Positions 20,762 to 30,979 of a stretch of 64,000 nt of DNA are shown one piece after another. The translations under genes were made by a program, and so were the position numbers. The stretch is from NCBI RefSeq assembly GCF_005869855.1, contig NZ_SZNH01000003.1, forward strand, positions 62,001 through 126,000. The letters are read 5' to 3'. This DNA comes from Nostoc sp. PA-18-2419 (GTDB taxonomy: Bacteria > Cyanobacteriota > Cyanobacteriia > Cyanobacteriales > Nostocaceae). Under the pieces are notes generated by a model. That model had not been told where the DNA came from. It did not search any database and saw nothing but the letters and a program-made list of their open reading frames with translations. Position 1 is the first letter of the stretch. Every line of letters begins with the position of its first letter.

Positions 20762-20789
20762 AGGGGTGTACAGCTAGCTGTGCGCCCCT
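20762..20789. repeat. Dispersed hairpin repeat, copy 1
   Basis: AGGGGTGTACAG-CTAG-CTGTGCGCCCCT; 12-bp stem (two G-U pairs), 4-nt loop. Confidence 0.8.
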
Positions 20790-21246
20790 ACTAGCTAATT
20801 AGTAATGCTACATAAGATTTATGACTTCTCTAAAAAGTTATAAATCTAAGGCGAACATCTAATTATTTTACACGTAACTGATATCTTTCCTTTAAAAAGT
20901 GGGTATTATAAGCTTGCTTTTCTAACATCATCTTTATAAATTGGTCTGTAAATAAAACATATTTACGCAAATTTACAGTAAAGTTATATTTTTATTATTC
21001 TTCAAAATTGATAGAAATAACTTTAGAAAATCAGTATTTACCGGATAAAATGAACAATTCATAAATGATATAACTTTAATAAATTGTCTGTTTGTTATAG
21101 ATCATTTATTTTTAACTTCATAAAACAAGATGTAATAGTTACATAAATTTAGTCTCAACTCTTGCTGGTCAAATTAATTGTCAGCAGAAACATCAATTTT
21201 GAAAAAATTAAATATCTTCTAAAAACTACTTGCCAGGAAAGCAGCT

Positions 21247-24200
21247 ATGTCTCGAAAAAGTAAGCTAGTCAAGACAATTCAAAAAACCTTCAGACCAATT
21301 GGTAAAAAGTTTTTATCTACAATTAACAAGCAAATTATTTGGCTACTGCGGACTATTTTTGGTACTCGAAGAAGACGCAGTTCGGTGAATGCTGGCTTTG
21401 TATTGCCAACAGTGGCAATGGTAATTTTGGTAGTTGTGCTGTTAACAACTGCACTTTTATTTCGGTCTTTTGAGCGCTCTAAAAATGCTAGTAATGTCCG
21501 GGTGAATGAAGTGACAATGCAGGCGGCTACCCCTGCCTTAGATAGAGCTAAAGCAAAAATCACTGCATTGTTCGCCGATCCCACTCTGCCACGTTCTGTC
21601 CCATCAAACGTAACGTTATACAATACCTTAGCTTTAACATCCAAACTTCCAGTCTATACATTGGGTGATGAGACCCCCATAACCCTGGCTTATGACATTA
21701 ATAAAAACAATTCCATTGAAGCGGCTAATACTATAGCTTTAGAAAATAGAGAAAACCTCACAACTGCTTGGAAATTTCCTGCTGATACAGATAATAACGG
21801 TAAATTTGACAGTTTTATTCTCTACGGCATTTACTTCCGCACTCCCCCCCAAACTGGTACAACCCAAACTAGAAAGAGAACACCGCTAGATGCTAGAACT
21901 CCTCCTATGCTGCTAGCTAAAGCAGGTGGAACCTGTGATGTTGCAGGTGAAACCAGTGCCAGTTTAGTAGGCTCTTCTGGTTGGTATAAACTAGCAACTG
22001 GCGAATTGAAAAAAAGCTTTTTCGTATATACAGCAACAGTTCCCATTAGTAGTATAAGTAGTCTTGATACAACTAAATATGAAGAGTATCGAGGTAATAA
22101 AGGCTTCTCAGCTTTAGAAATGCAACAAGACCGCAGTCAAGTTCCTATTACTAATAATGCTGTAGTTTATGAGGATGATTTAGATATTACACCTGGTCCT
22201 AGATTCCGTTTGAATGGACGCATTTTCACTAACAGTAATTTATTAATGGGAAAAAGTAATCAAGATATTACGCTATTTCAGGTCAGCAGTAGATATTCTT
22301 GTTATTACGAGCGAGAAAACGGTCAAATAATTGTTGGTGGTAATGTTGCAGGTAATGGGCCAATAAGTGCCTCAGATACCGGAGCAATTCAAGTAGATTT
22401 ATTTAAAGAAAATGGTGTCCCTACCCAAACATCAACTGGAAGTACAAATAAATCTACCTCGAATAATAAACCAAATGAAGTTGCTTATAACAGTCAAGCC
22501 TATGCTCAACGTATCGATTTGTTGGTAAATGCACAACTAGCTCACGCTACAACTACTGACCCCCAAGAGGTCGAAGATAATAGAACCAAGCGGCTTGCAG
22601 CTGACCCCAGCTTAGATTCAGATAAGGTACGTCAAGAAGAACTGCAAACCTACTTTAAAAAACGTACTAGACGCGTGCCTTTTAAAGAAGTACCTTATGG
22701 TAGTGATGGCAAAGGTACTTATACTACAGCAAATGTTCTGCAAGATTATAATACTTCATCAAGAAGTAACAGTTTACGTCCACCAGATAGCTGGATATAT
22801 CCTACGGATACCAATACAACACTGACGCTAAATACATCAGAACTAGCTGCTACAGACCCAGATACTTTAAAAACTTCTCCTGTAATAGAATCACGGTTAG
22901 GCGATCGCATTGTAGTAGGTAACAATCTACCTGAACTCAAATGGGACAGTACAAAAGCAATTTTTGTGGGAGAGGAACAACCCGAATCCATCACCAGTGT
23001 GACGTGGACTGGTAGTACTAAAACTCGGACTCGTACTACTAGCGTTAAACAGTTAGCAGATTTGGGGGTAACCGGACGTGACGGATTCTGGGAAATAGCA
23101 GCTGCTTCACCCCGCGCTGATGCCCTTGATGTCAACGGTGGACTACGAGTAATTACAGGTGCAGGAATATATAGAATTACAAATTCTGGACTACCCTTTC
23201 CTCGACCAACACCACTTGACGACCTAAGCACAATAGACGTACAGGAAAGCATTGGTACGGTAGTCTGGCCTGATACTATGCCTATGGTTGTACCCGATTC
23301 GAGCGATCCTCTCAACGGTACGCCAAAACGTGGTGATTTGGTAATGCGTGCTACAGCAGTTTATCACTACAACAGTGATTCTTATGCTCCTTCAGCGGCC
23401 ACACCAGACGATTACCAAGCACCCATAGCTTGTGTAAGTAGCTACTACAACCCTACGAATCAGGCAACAGCAACTACAAATACCTACAATCCCCGCGATT
23501 TAACGACGGTAGCAGCATCTAACAATGGTATTGTTTACACTGTTCCTACTACTACATCTGCTGGTGTAACTAGAGGACAGACAGTAGATATCAATGGTTT
23601 TTTTACTGTTGCATTTAACGCTAATGATATAACTAACACTAGTGTAACTTTACTAGATCGCTTGAAATATCAAGCCAACTTGGTATTTCCCAATGGTCGC
23701 CTTGTTAATCCTTTACTACGGCAAGCACTGGCCAAAGCAACAAGCAGAAAACTCACTCTCTCTGAGCAATCAGCAATTGACTCTACTATTTGTGCGATCG
23801 CAATTGCTGATGGCTCTGTGAGTCGGGATACTACTCCTGTTATTCCTGATGGCGCTATTAAAGAAACTACATTTCTTGATGCCAGACAAATTAAGGCTAT
23901 AGATAAAGGTGCAGCATTAACTGGAAACTACAATCTAGAAGTTGAACAGCGTCAGCCTTTAGAAATTCGTGCCACTGTTATAAATTTAAATCTGCTTCGC
24001 ACAACTTCAATTACAGGTACTTGGTCTAACGAATATCTGTTACCTAATAGTGGTATTATCTATGCCTCTCGTGATGATGCTCAAAAAGATCGCAGTAGCC
24101 CAGCCAGTGAAAATGTCAGTGCTAGTGATTACTTGCTCGATCCGGAGCGCCGTCCCAACGCCATTATGTTAATTAATGGTAGTAACTTGAGCCGCCAGAA

Positions 24201-26106
24201 TAATTACAGAGCAGAAGAAAAAGGCTTAATTTTAGTCACTGAACTACCAGCCTACGTTAAAGGCAATTTTAATCTACATACTAAGCAGGAATTTAAAGGG
24301 TCTGGTCTTTTACCTGCTCCCAGTGATAGTACTTACGATAGTAAATTTTACACTCGCGCTGTCACTGATCGCGATCCTGACTTTGCTTGTCGGCCTAGTG
24401 ACTCTAGACTACCAAATTGCACAACAGGCGAAACGTGGCGATCTGCATCAGTGATTGCTGATGCTGTTACCTTGCTTTCTGATAACTTCCGTGAAGGTTT
24501 CCGCAATGAAGGTGATTACGACTTGCAAAATAATCAAGGGAGTGATGCTGACACTGTACTTAAAAGACTGAAGGTAGGTTTCTGGAATAACAATTTTGTC
24601 ACTTCATCTAATTTTTTCACTACGTCTAATGATGATTCCTACTACAGAGGTACTCCTACTTCTACTGACTCAGTAAACTATAACAGTTCTTACTTAAATA
24701 ACTTTGTCACACCCATTCAACGCCGAGGGAGTTTTCCAGAGTATGTGATGGAGATGTGCTTTAAAATACCAGTTTCAGAATGTGGAGCAAATGAGTGGTA
24801 TATTGGTTACGATAGCGACAACAACAATACGATCACTGGTAGTGAGAGAGGAATACAATCCTATAATCTTCCAGCAAATGCGGCGGTTGGACAATTAGTA
24901 GCTGGTACTACTGCTCAACCAGCAAAAGCTGGTTTTGAACGATTTGCTCGTAGGGTTGCATTCAAACGAAATAATCTTGGACAACTGGTTGATGCTTCTA
25001 ATCTACCTTTCATAACTTTTAATCAAGGTACTCCTGTTGCACTAGGTATAAAAACAGTATCAGGAAGTAAAGTAGTAGACTATTTTAGTGGCAGTAGCAG
25101 ACCTGAAACAGCACCCAATGCCCTGTGGTTTGCAATTACAACAAGTACTTCTGCTGCCGCACCAGCATTCAACACTAGTGAGATCCAATACAACAATGAC
25201 AATCGTTTATTTTTCAGGTATCCCCAAGTACCAGGTGCTTCGGCCTCTTCGCTGAGGGATTTTCCTGGAAGTACGACAACATCGACACCATTCGTCAGAG
25301 ATGGCTTTTTACAGCCGTTATTAGAACCCATATTGCAATTACAAGTAACAACTGCAACACTACCTCAAACTGGAGGATACGACAGTTTAGCAGGAGATAC
25401 ATCATCCAGTCTTGTTAAAAGTACTAGATGGTTGTCTAAGGCAAGTGAAACAACTTTTAATTTAGTAATTGCGGCTGGTGACACTCCTGCTCGTGTGAAT
25501 CCAACTGCGGGTTCAACTCCAACTACCTACGAAATCAATGGTGGTTTGCATAACTTTGTCCGCTTCCTAGAAAACTGGGATGGTGTTAATGCTAATATCA
25601 ACGGTTCATTCATCCAATTTAAACGCAGTATCTATGCTACTGCACCATTCCAAGTTCTTGTGAGACCAGGACCAACAACTGTTGCTGCAACCTCTTCTAA
25701 CCCTTCTCTTCTTTCTTCTACTGCCAATATTAATAGTATCTTTATTAGAGCTCTGAATACTACAACACCTGGTTATAGATCGGATAGTACTTTCACTACT
25801 AGTGCTGCTGGGGAAGCACCTTATTATATGCCTCCTAACCGTAACTGGGGTTTTGATGTAGCGTTACTGGCGCAAAATCCTGACTTGTTTGCTCAGCGTT
25901 TTGTAATTCCAGCCACAGATCCTCCGAATGAATACTACAGAGAAGTCGGTCGGGATGACCTTTGGGTGCAAACTCTGTTGTGTGCTCTCCAAACTCAAAC
26001 AGGGGATGGGTTTGATACTGCGGACAGTACCTATTTTGGCAATGGTTTCAAATTTGCATTACCTGCAACTGAACGTCCTAGTAACTGCAAACTCCAACCA
26101 TCCTAA
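21247..26106 (+). CDS. hpsA: Hormogonium polysaccharide biosynthesis protein HpsA-like giant pseudopilin-related protein (1619 aa)
   Basis: SSVNAGFVLPTVAMVILVVVLLTTALLFRSFERSKNASN N-terminus, very long extracellular region, followed by pseudopilin and GT genes in hps order. Confidence 0.88.
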   Translation: MSRKSKLVKTIQKTFRPIGKKFLSTINKQIIWLLRTIFGTRRRRSSVNAGFVLPTVAMVILVVVLLTTALLFRSFERSKNASNVRVNEVTMQAATPALDRAKAKITALFADPTLPRSVPSNVTLYNTLALTSKLPVYTLGDETPITLAYDINKNNSIEAANTIALENRENLTTAWKFPADTDNNGKFDSFILYGIYFRTPPQTGTTQTRKRTPLDARTPPMLLAKAGGTCDVAGETSASLVGSSGWYKLATGELKKSFFVYTATVPISSISSLDTTKYEEYRGNKGFSALEMQQDRSQVPITNNAVVYEDDLDITPGPRFRLNGRIFTNSNLLMGKSNQDITLFQVSSRYSCYYERENGQIIVGGNVAGNGPISASDTGAIQVDLFKENGVPTQTSTGSTNKSTSNNKPNEVAYNSQAYAQRIDLLVNAQLAHATTTDPQEVEDNRTKRLAADPSLDSDKVRQEELQTYFKKRTRRVPFKEVPYGSDGKGTYTTANVLQDYNTSSRSNSLRPPDSWIYPTDTNTTLTLNTSELAATDPDTLKTSPVIESRLGDRIVVGNNLPELKWDSTKAIFVGEEQPESITSVTWTGSTKTRTRTTSVKQLADLGVTGRDGFWEIAAASPRADALDVNGGLRVITGAGIYRITNSGLPFPRPTPLDDLSTIDVQESIGTVVWPDTMPMVVPDSSDPLNGTPKRGDLVMRATAVYHYNSDSYAPSAATPDDYQAPIACVSSYYNPTNQATATTNTYNPRDLTTVAASNNGIVYTVPTTTSAGVTRGQTVDINGFFTVAFNANDITNTSVTLLDRLKYQANLVFPNGRLVNPLLRQALAKATSRKLTLSEQSAIDSTICAIAIADGSVSRDTTPVIPDGAIKETTFLDARQIKAIDKGAALTGNYNLEVEQRQPLEIRATVINLNLLRTTSITGTWSNEYLLPNSGIIYASRDDAQKDRSSPASENVSASDYLLDPERRPNAIMLINGSNLSRQNNYRAEEKGLILVTELPAYVKGNFNLHTKQEFKGSGLLPAPSDSTYDSKFYTRAVTDRDPDFACRPSDSRLPNCTTGETWRSASVIADAVTLLSDNFREGFRNEGDYDLQNNQGSDADTVLKRLKVGFWNNNFVTSSNFFTTSNDDSYYRGTPTSTDSVNYNSSYLNNFVTPIQRRGSFPEYVMEMCFKIPVSECGANEWYIGYDSDNNNTITGSERGIQSYNLPANAAVGQLVAGTTAQPAKAGFERFARRVAFKRNNLGQLVDASNLPFITFNQGTPVALGIKTVSGSKVVDYFSGSSRPETAPNALWFAITTSTSAAAPAFNTSEIQYNNDNRLFFRYPQVPGASASSLRDFPGSTTTSTPFVRDGFLQPLLEPILQLQVTTATLPQTGGYDSLAGDTSSSLVKSTRWLSKASETTFNLVIAAGDTPARVNPTAGSTPTTYEINGGLHNFVRFLENWDGVNANINGSFIQFKRSIYATAPFQVLVRPGPTTVAATSSNPSLLSSTANINSIFIRALNTTTPGYRSDSTFTTSAAGEAPYYMPPNRNWGFDVALLAQNPDLFAQRFVIPATDPPNEYYREVGRDDLWVQTLLCALQTQTGDGFDTADSTYFGNGFKFALPATERPSNCKLQPS

Positions 26107-26230
26107 AGTATCTCAATGAGAATTTTTACAGCACTTTTCAGGTAAATAAACTACCCCTCACGAAACTTAATCCCAGTCCTTTCTTACCTCTTTCTAACCC
26201 TGACCTTTTACGTGGAATAAACCAACGTAA

Positions 26231-26304
26231 AACCTAACCCCCTAACCCCCTTTGCTAGTAGAGAAGGGGGAAAATCCAAAGCCTCTCTGCTACAAGGACA
26301 GAGG
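26231..26304. repeat. Dispersed cyanobacterial intergenic repeat (CCTAACCCCCTAACCCCCTTT...GAAGGGGG...CCTCT...AGAGG)
   Basis: Two successive hairpin-forming segments: CCCCCTTT.../GAAGGGGG and CCTCTCTGCTACAAGGACAGAGG. Confidence 0.65.
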
Positions 26305-26396
26305 AATAGAAGTGAGATTTTAAAAATCCTGCGATTCGAGCGTATTACACTTGCTGACAAATTGCTGTAAGACATAGCCCTATTGAGGAACTGACC

Positions 26397-27047
26397 ATGA
26401 AGCCACATCAACTACAAGAATCATCTGCCCAGTTTAACGAGTCCGGTTTTACAATTATTGAGTCGTTGGTGGCGATCATCGTGGTTAGCATTTTGCTGGT
26501 AGCGATCGCACCTGTCCTAGTAATCTCAACTGCAACTCGTGTGCAAGCTAGAAGGGTAGAATTGGCAACAGAAGCAGCTAAGGCCCTCGTCAATGGTATT
26601 AATTCTAAAATCGTCTCAGACCCTACAATCACCGTTACATTAACTGCTGATCCAACTAGAAAAGTATCCACCTCAACCAGTGACTATTTACTCAGTAGTG
26701 CGCTGGTTCCTACAACTGCAACCAAGAATACTTTGTATTGCTTTAATAAAAATGGCAGCCTTACTAATCCCAGCTGTACTAGCGATCTGTTTTACATTCA
26801 AGCTATTCGGCTAGCAGTCTCAGGTAGTGACCCTGATAAAGGTCAAGGCTATCGTTTGGGAATTCGGGTGTATCGTTCAGATGCCGAGTTTGATTCTCTA
26901 ACCGCTGCTAATAGTGGAAAAAAAGCAGCAACATTCACAGGCGGATTGGGCGATCGCAAAGCACCACTACTAGAAATGACAACTGAAATTGTCAGGGGTC
27001 AAAGCTCCTATAGCGCTTTGTGTAGTCGCCTTGGTGGTTGTCAATAA
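26397..27047 (+). CDS. hpsB: Pseudopilin, HpsB-like
   Basis: Class III signal SG|FTIIESLVAIIVVSILLVAIAPV; next to hpsA. Confidence 0.82.
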   Translation: MKPHQLQESSAQFNESGFTIIESLVAIIVVSILLVAIAPVLVISTATRVQARRVELATEAAKALVNGINSKIVSDPTITVTLTADPTRKVSTSTSDYLLSSALVPTTATKNTLYCFNKNGSLTNPSCTSDLFYIQAIRLAVSGSDPDKGQGYRLGIRVYRSDAEFDSLTAANSGKKAATFTGGLGDRKAPLLEMTTEIVRGQSSYSALCSRLGGCQ

Positions 27048-27112
27048 TTAACCCAGCAAATATAAATGATTTTATTAGTGAGTATCCGTCACTAAGGAGA
27101 AAGTATCACAAA

Positions 27113-28081
27113 ATGAATATACTGAGGTGGCTGTTAACTACTCAGCTAAAATCTTCTCACAAGCAGAACAAAAACAGTGGCTTCACCCTGATTGAATTAC
27201 TAGTGGCTATGATCGTTGCATTCCTAGTAATTACACCGTTATTAGGTTTTATGATCGGCGTTTTAAACACTGACCGTCAAGAACAAGCCAAAGCCAACTC
27301 TGAGCAAGAAATTAAAGCAGCGCTTGACTATATTACTCGTGATCTTCAACAAGCACTATATATTTACGATGATACGACTTCCACAGGCATCATTTCCCAA
27401 ATTCCTACAGTAACAAATGGAGTTCCAGTTCTAATATTTTGGAAACGAGAACTTAGCCAAGACGCTGTTGAGACTAAAAATAGTGGTGGTGTAGTTCAAT
27501 TTAAAGATGATTCTTTTGTCTATTCATTAGTAGCTTACTATTTAATTCAAGACAGTAATTCTAACTGGTCTCAAGCTGCGCGCATTGCCAGATGGGAAAT
27601 TAAAGATGGCGTTACAGATAGTACTGGTAGTAGCTGTAGTGGATTTGCTACAACCGAAAAATATAGCCGATGTCCAGATAAAGGTTTTAAGTCTTTTGAT
27701 TTATCACAAAAGGGCGTAACATTACAAACAAAAATGAATAGTTGGACAAATAGTTTGGCAACAGGGGTAACTTACGATCAAAATCCTGTGGTTCTGGTTG
27801 ATTTTATAGATCAAACAACAACAACACAGGGAGCGCCAGCAGCAACTTGCTCTAGTGGCTTTCAACAATTTCCAGGAACTATTGCAAGAACAGGCTTCTA
27901 TGCTTGTGTCAAGTCAGTTGATGGAAATAATAAAAGTACTGTTGAAGTTTATTTAAGAGGTAACGCGCAAGCTCGCTTAATAAATGATGAAACTAAAGTG
28001 CGTTATGCCCTGAACAAATCTAGTTATTTTCCCAGTGGAAATATAAAGGTGCAGGGACGCAGCTTCATCTTTACGAAATAG
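27113..28081 (+). CDS. hpsC: Pseudopilin, HpsC-like (in-frame ATG at 27113; ORF track starts at 27038)
   Basis: Class III signal SG|FTLIELLVAMIVAFLVITPLLGFMIG. Confidence 0.82.
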   Translation: MNILRWLLTTQLKSSHKQNKNSGFTLIELLVAMIVAFLVITPLLGFMIGVLNTDRQEQAKANSEQEIKAALDYITRDLQQALYIYDDTTSTGIISQIPTVTNGVPVLIFWKRELSQDAVETKNSGGVVQFKDDSFVYSLVAYYLIQDSNSNWSQAARIARWEIKDGVTDSTGSSCSGFATTEKYSRCPDKGFKSFDLSQKGVTLQTKMNSWTNSLATGVTYDQNPVVLVDFIDQTTTTQGAPAATCSSGFQQFPGTIARTGFYACVKSVDGNNKSTVEVYLRGNAQARLINDETKVRYALNKSSYFPSGNIKVQGRSFIFTK

Positions 28082-28119
28082 CTTCTATCTTTGATAAAGA
28101 TTAATAAAATCAGAATAGT

Positions 28120-28833
28120 ATGCAGAATATTTACAGTCTCATAGTTTTAAATTGTTTCTATTTGTACAAGCAAAAAACAAAAATAAAGCAGGAATATTTA
28201 GAAAATAAACACTATAGCGCTCATGACAATCAAGAAGATGCCGGATTTAGCCTGATAGAATTAATTGTAGTAGTACTTATAATCGGAATTTTAGGAGCGA
28301 TCGCAGCTCCCGGTTGGGTTACTTTTGTGAATCGGCAGCAGCTAAATAAAGTTAATGACGCTGTTTTAGCTGCACTACAAGACGCACAGCGTGAAGCTAA
28401 AAAGAAGAAACTTAACTACAGTGTCAGTTTTCAAAAAAATACCACAACCCAAAATATAGAGGTTGCTGTTTATCGTACTGATGCTGGAATTAGTACATGG
28501 AACACATTAGGAAAAGATGCAGGAGCTAATTCTAATAAATTACTGCTAGGCGGAAATCTTAGTGATGAAAATATTGCTAATTCTACTAATAATTCTCCTG
28601 TATCTTATCCTTTAAGTACATCAGCAAAAATTACTTTTGATTATATGGGAACTCTGACTCTGCCAAATAACTTTGGAACAGTCACAGCAGGCACAGAGCC
28701 ACCTGGGTTAAAAATAGTAGTGGCTGTACCAAATGCTGTTAATTCGGCATCGCCTAGTGGCGTAAAACGATGTGTTATTGTGAAAACTCTATTAGGTTCA
28801 ATGGTCACAGGAAAAGACTCTGAATGTAATTAA
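28120..28833 (+). CDS. GspH/FimT-like pseudopilin (probable HpsD)
   Basis: Class III signal AG|FSLIELIVVVLIIGILGAIAAPGW; C-terminal KRCVIVKTLLGSMVTGKDSECN. Confidence 0.8.
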   Translation: MQNIYSLIVLNCFYLYKQKTKIKQEYLENKHYSAHDNQEDAGFSLIELIVVVLIIGILGAIAAPGWVTFVNRQQLNKVNDAVLAALQDAQREAKKKKLNYSVSFQKNTTTQNIEVAVYRTDAGISTWNTLGKDAGANSNKLLLGGNLSDENIANSTNNSPVSYPLSTSAKITFDYMGTLTLPNNFGTVTAGTEPPGLKIVVAVPNAVNSASPSGVKRCVIVKTLLGSMVTGKDSECN

Positions 28834-29006
28834 GTAATTTTTATAGCAATAATTTATAAAAATACGAAATAATACTGAGCAAAAAACTGTACATTGATAG
28901 CAAAATTGAAGTATTAGGTGCAGTTTTATTGTTTGATAAATTTCTTGATTATTTAAGAATAAATTAGCCATTAGCTGAGCAAATATCAAAATATAACTTT
29001 TACCAA

Positions 29007-29969
29007 ATGACTGATTGCTTAGATTTTACTGTAGCTATCCCAACTTATAACGGTGAAAGTCGCTTACCTGAACTACTAGAGCGACTAAAAAATCAACTTC
29101 AGACAGAAAATTTATCTTGGGAAATTATCGTTATAGATAATAACAGCACTGATAATACAGCTAAAGTTATTCAAACCTATCAACGAAATTGGCAATGTAC
29201 TTACCCTTTAAAGTATTGCTTTGAAGCCAAACAAGGTGCAGCTTATGCCCGAAAAAAGGCAGTAGCAGAAGCTAAAGGTCAATTAATAGGTTTTTTAGAT
29301 GATGATAATCACCCAATATCAAATTGGGTAGCTACAGCTTATAGTTTTGCCCAAAAATATCCGAAAGCAGGAGCTTATGGTAGCCAGATTCATCCTGACT
29401 GGGAAGTAGAACCACCTGAAAACTTTCAGCGAATCGCTCCATTCTTGGCAATTACAGAACGAGGAAATTTACCTCTATTATATGAACCAAAAAATAGATT
29501 ATTACCTCCTTCTGCCGGACTTGTTATTCGTAAACAAGCCTGGATAGAAAGTGTACCAGATAAGTCTATTTTAACTGGTAGAGTCAAAGGTAATATGCTT
29601 ACCAGTGAAGACTTAGAAATGTTGTCTTATATTCAAAAAGCACGATGGGAAATTTGGTATAACCCAGACATGAAAATTTACCACAAAATCCCAAGCTCAC
29701 GATTACAAAAAGATTATTTAGTTCCATTTTTTAAAGGAATTGGACTTAGCCGTTATGTAACTAGAATGGTGAATATACAACCTTGGTATAGACCAATAGC
29801 TTTTTTAGCTTATATGGTCAATGACTTGCGTAAAATTACTTTCCATTTATTCAGATATCGAACTAATTTAAAACATGATTTGGTAGCTGCTTGCGAAATG
29901 CAACTTTTTTTAAGTAGTTTAATAAGTCCGTTTTATCTTTGGAAAAATGGTTATTTCAGAAAAAGCTAG
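29007..29969 (+). CDS. hpsE: GT2 glycosyltransferase, HpsE-like
   Basis: FTVAIPTYNGESRLPELLERL...IIVIDNNSTDNT...LIGFLDDDNHP. Confidence 0.82.
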   Translation: MTDCLDFTVAIPTYNGESRLPELLERLKNQLQTENLSWEIIVIDNNSTDNTAKVIQTYQRNWQCTYPLKYCFEAKQGAAYARKKAVAEAKGQLIGFLDDDNHPISNWVATAYSFAQKYPKAGAYGSQIHPDWEVEPPENFQRIAPFLAITERGNLPLLYEPKNRLLPPSAGLVIRKQAWIESVPDKSILTGRVKGNMLTSEDLEMLSYIQKARWEIWYNPDMKIYHKIPSSRLQKDYLVPFFKGIGLSRYVTRMVNIQPWYRPIAFLAYMVNDLRKITFHLFRYRTNLKHDLVAACEMQLFLSSLISPFYLWKNGYFRKS

Positions 29970-29985
29970 CAAAAGATTAATTATT

Positions 29986-30978
29986 ATGAATCAACTAAAA
30001 ATTGAAAGTTTAGATATTACTGTAGCTATTCCTACCTATAACGGAGCAACCCGCTTACCTAAGATTTTAGATAGGTTGTTAACTCAGACAGGAGTAGAAA
30101 ACCTTAATTGGGAAATCGTTGTTGTCGATAATAATAGTTCTGACAACACATTTCAAATAATTCAGAATTATCAAGAACTGTATGATGTCAACTCTCATTT
30201 AAGATATTTTTTTGAAAGAGAACAGGGAGCTGCCTTTGCACGACTACGCGCAGTACGCGAAGCTAGAGGTGAACTAATTGCATTTTTAGATGATGATAAC
30301 TTACCTGCACTTGATTGGTTAGCAGAAGCATATACTTTTGGATTACAACATCCTCAAGCAGGTGTTTGGAGTGGACAAATTCATGGTGATTTTGAAGTAA
30401 AACCGCCAGACAACTTTGAAAAAATTCAAGCTTTTTTAGCAATCAGAGAACATGGTTCAAATCCACATTTATTTGATGCAGAGAATTTAAGACTTCCCCC
30501 TGGGGCAGCACTTGTTGTTCGCAAACAAGCATGGTGTGAAAATGTACCAGAACGACCTATTTTAAGTGGAAAGCTCCCTGGTATTTTGGTGCAAGGTGAA
30601 GATTATGAACCATTACTTCACATACATTATGCAGGCTGGCAAATTTGGTATAACCCTACCATGCATACTTACCATCAAATACCGCACTGGCGATTTGAGA
30701 GAGATTACTTACTAGATTTGGCGCGCGGTTGTGGCTTGTGTATTTTTCAATTACGGTTAATAAATACTAAAAATTGGCAAAAACCAATAGTTTTTATAAA
30801 AACTGTTTTAGGAAATTTACGTAGAGTATTGCAGTATTTAATTCAATATAAAGGACAATTAAAAAGTAATTTGATTATCCTGTTTGAAATAGAATTTTAT
30901 TTGGCTAGTATGATGAGTCCTTTTTATTACTTTAAATGTAATATGAGAAAAACTTTTAAAAATAAAGTAGCCATTTAA
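29986..30978 (+). CDS. GT2 glycosyltransferase, paralogue of the preceding gene (HpsE/F type)
   Basis: ITVAIPTYNGATRLPKILDRL...IVVVDNNSSDNT...LIAFLDDDNLP; in-frame ATG 29986 preferred over ORF start 29947. Confidence 0.85.
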   Translation: MNQLKIESLDITVAIPTYNGATRLPKILDRLLTQTGVENLNWEIVVVDNNSSDNTFQIIQNYQELYDVNSHLRYFFEREQGAAFARLRAVREARGELIAFLDDDNLPALDWLAEAYTFGLQHPQAGVWSGQIHGDFEVKPPDNFEKIQAFLAIREHGSNPHLFDAENLRLPPGAALVVRKQAWCENVPERPILSGKLPGILVQGEDYEPLLHIHYAGWQIWYNPTMHTYHQIPHWRFERDYLLDLARGCGLCIFQLRLINTKNWQKPIVFIKTVLGNLRRVLQYLIQYKGQLKSNLIILFEIEFYLASMMSPFYYFKCNMRKTFKNKVAI

Positions 30979-30979
30979 G

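Noticed and set aside
22746-23315. 189-aa minus-strand ORF opposite hpsA
   Set aside because: Fully antisense to a well-supported gene, low-complexity Ser/Val-rich translation with no recognisable domain; probably a shadow ORF.
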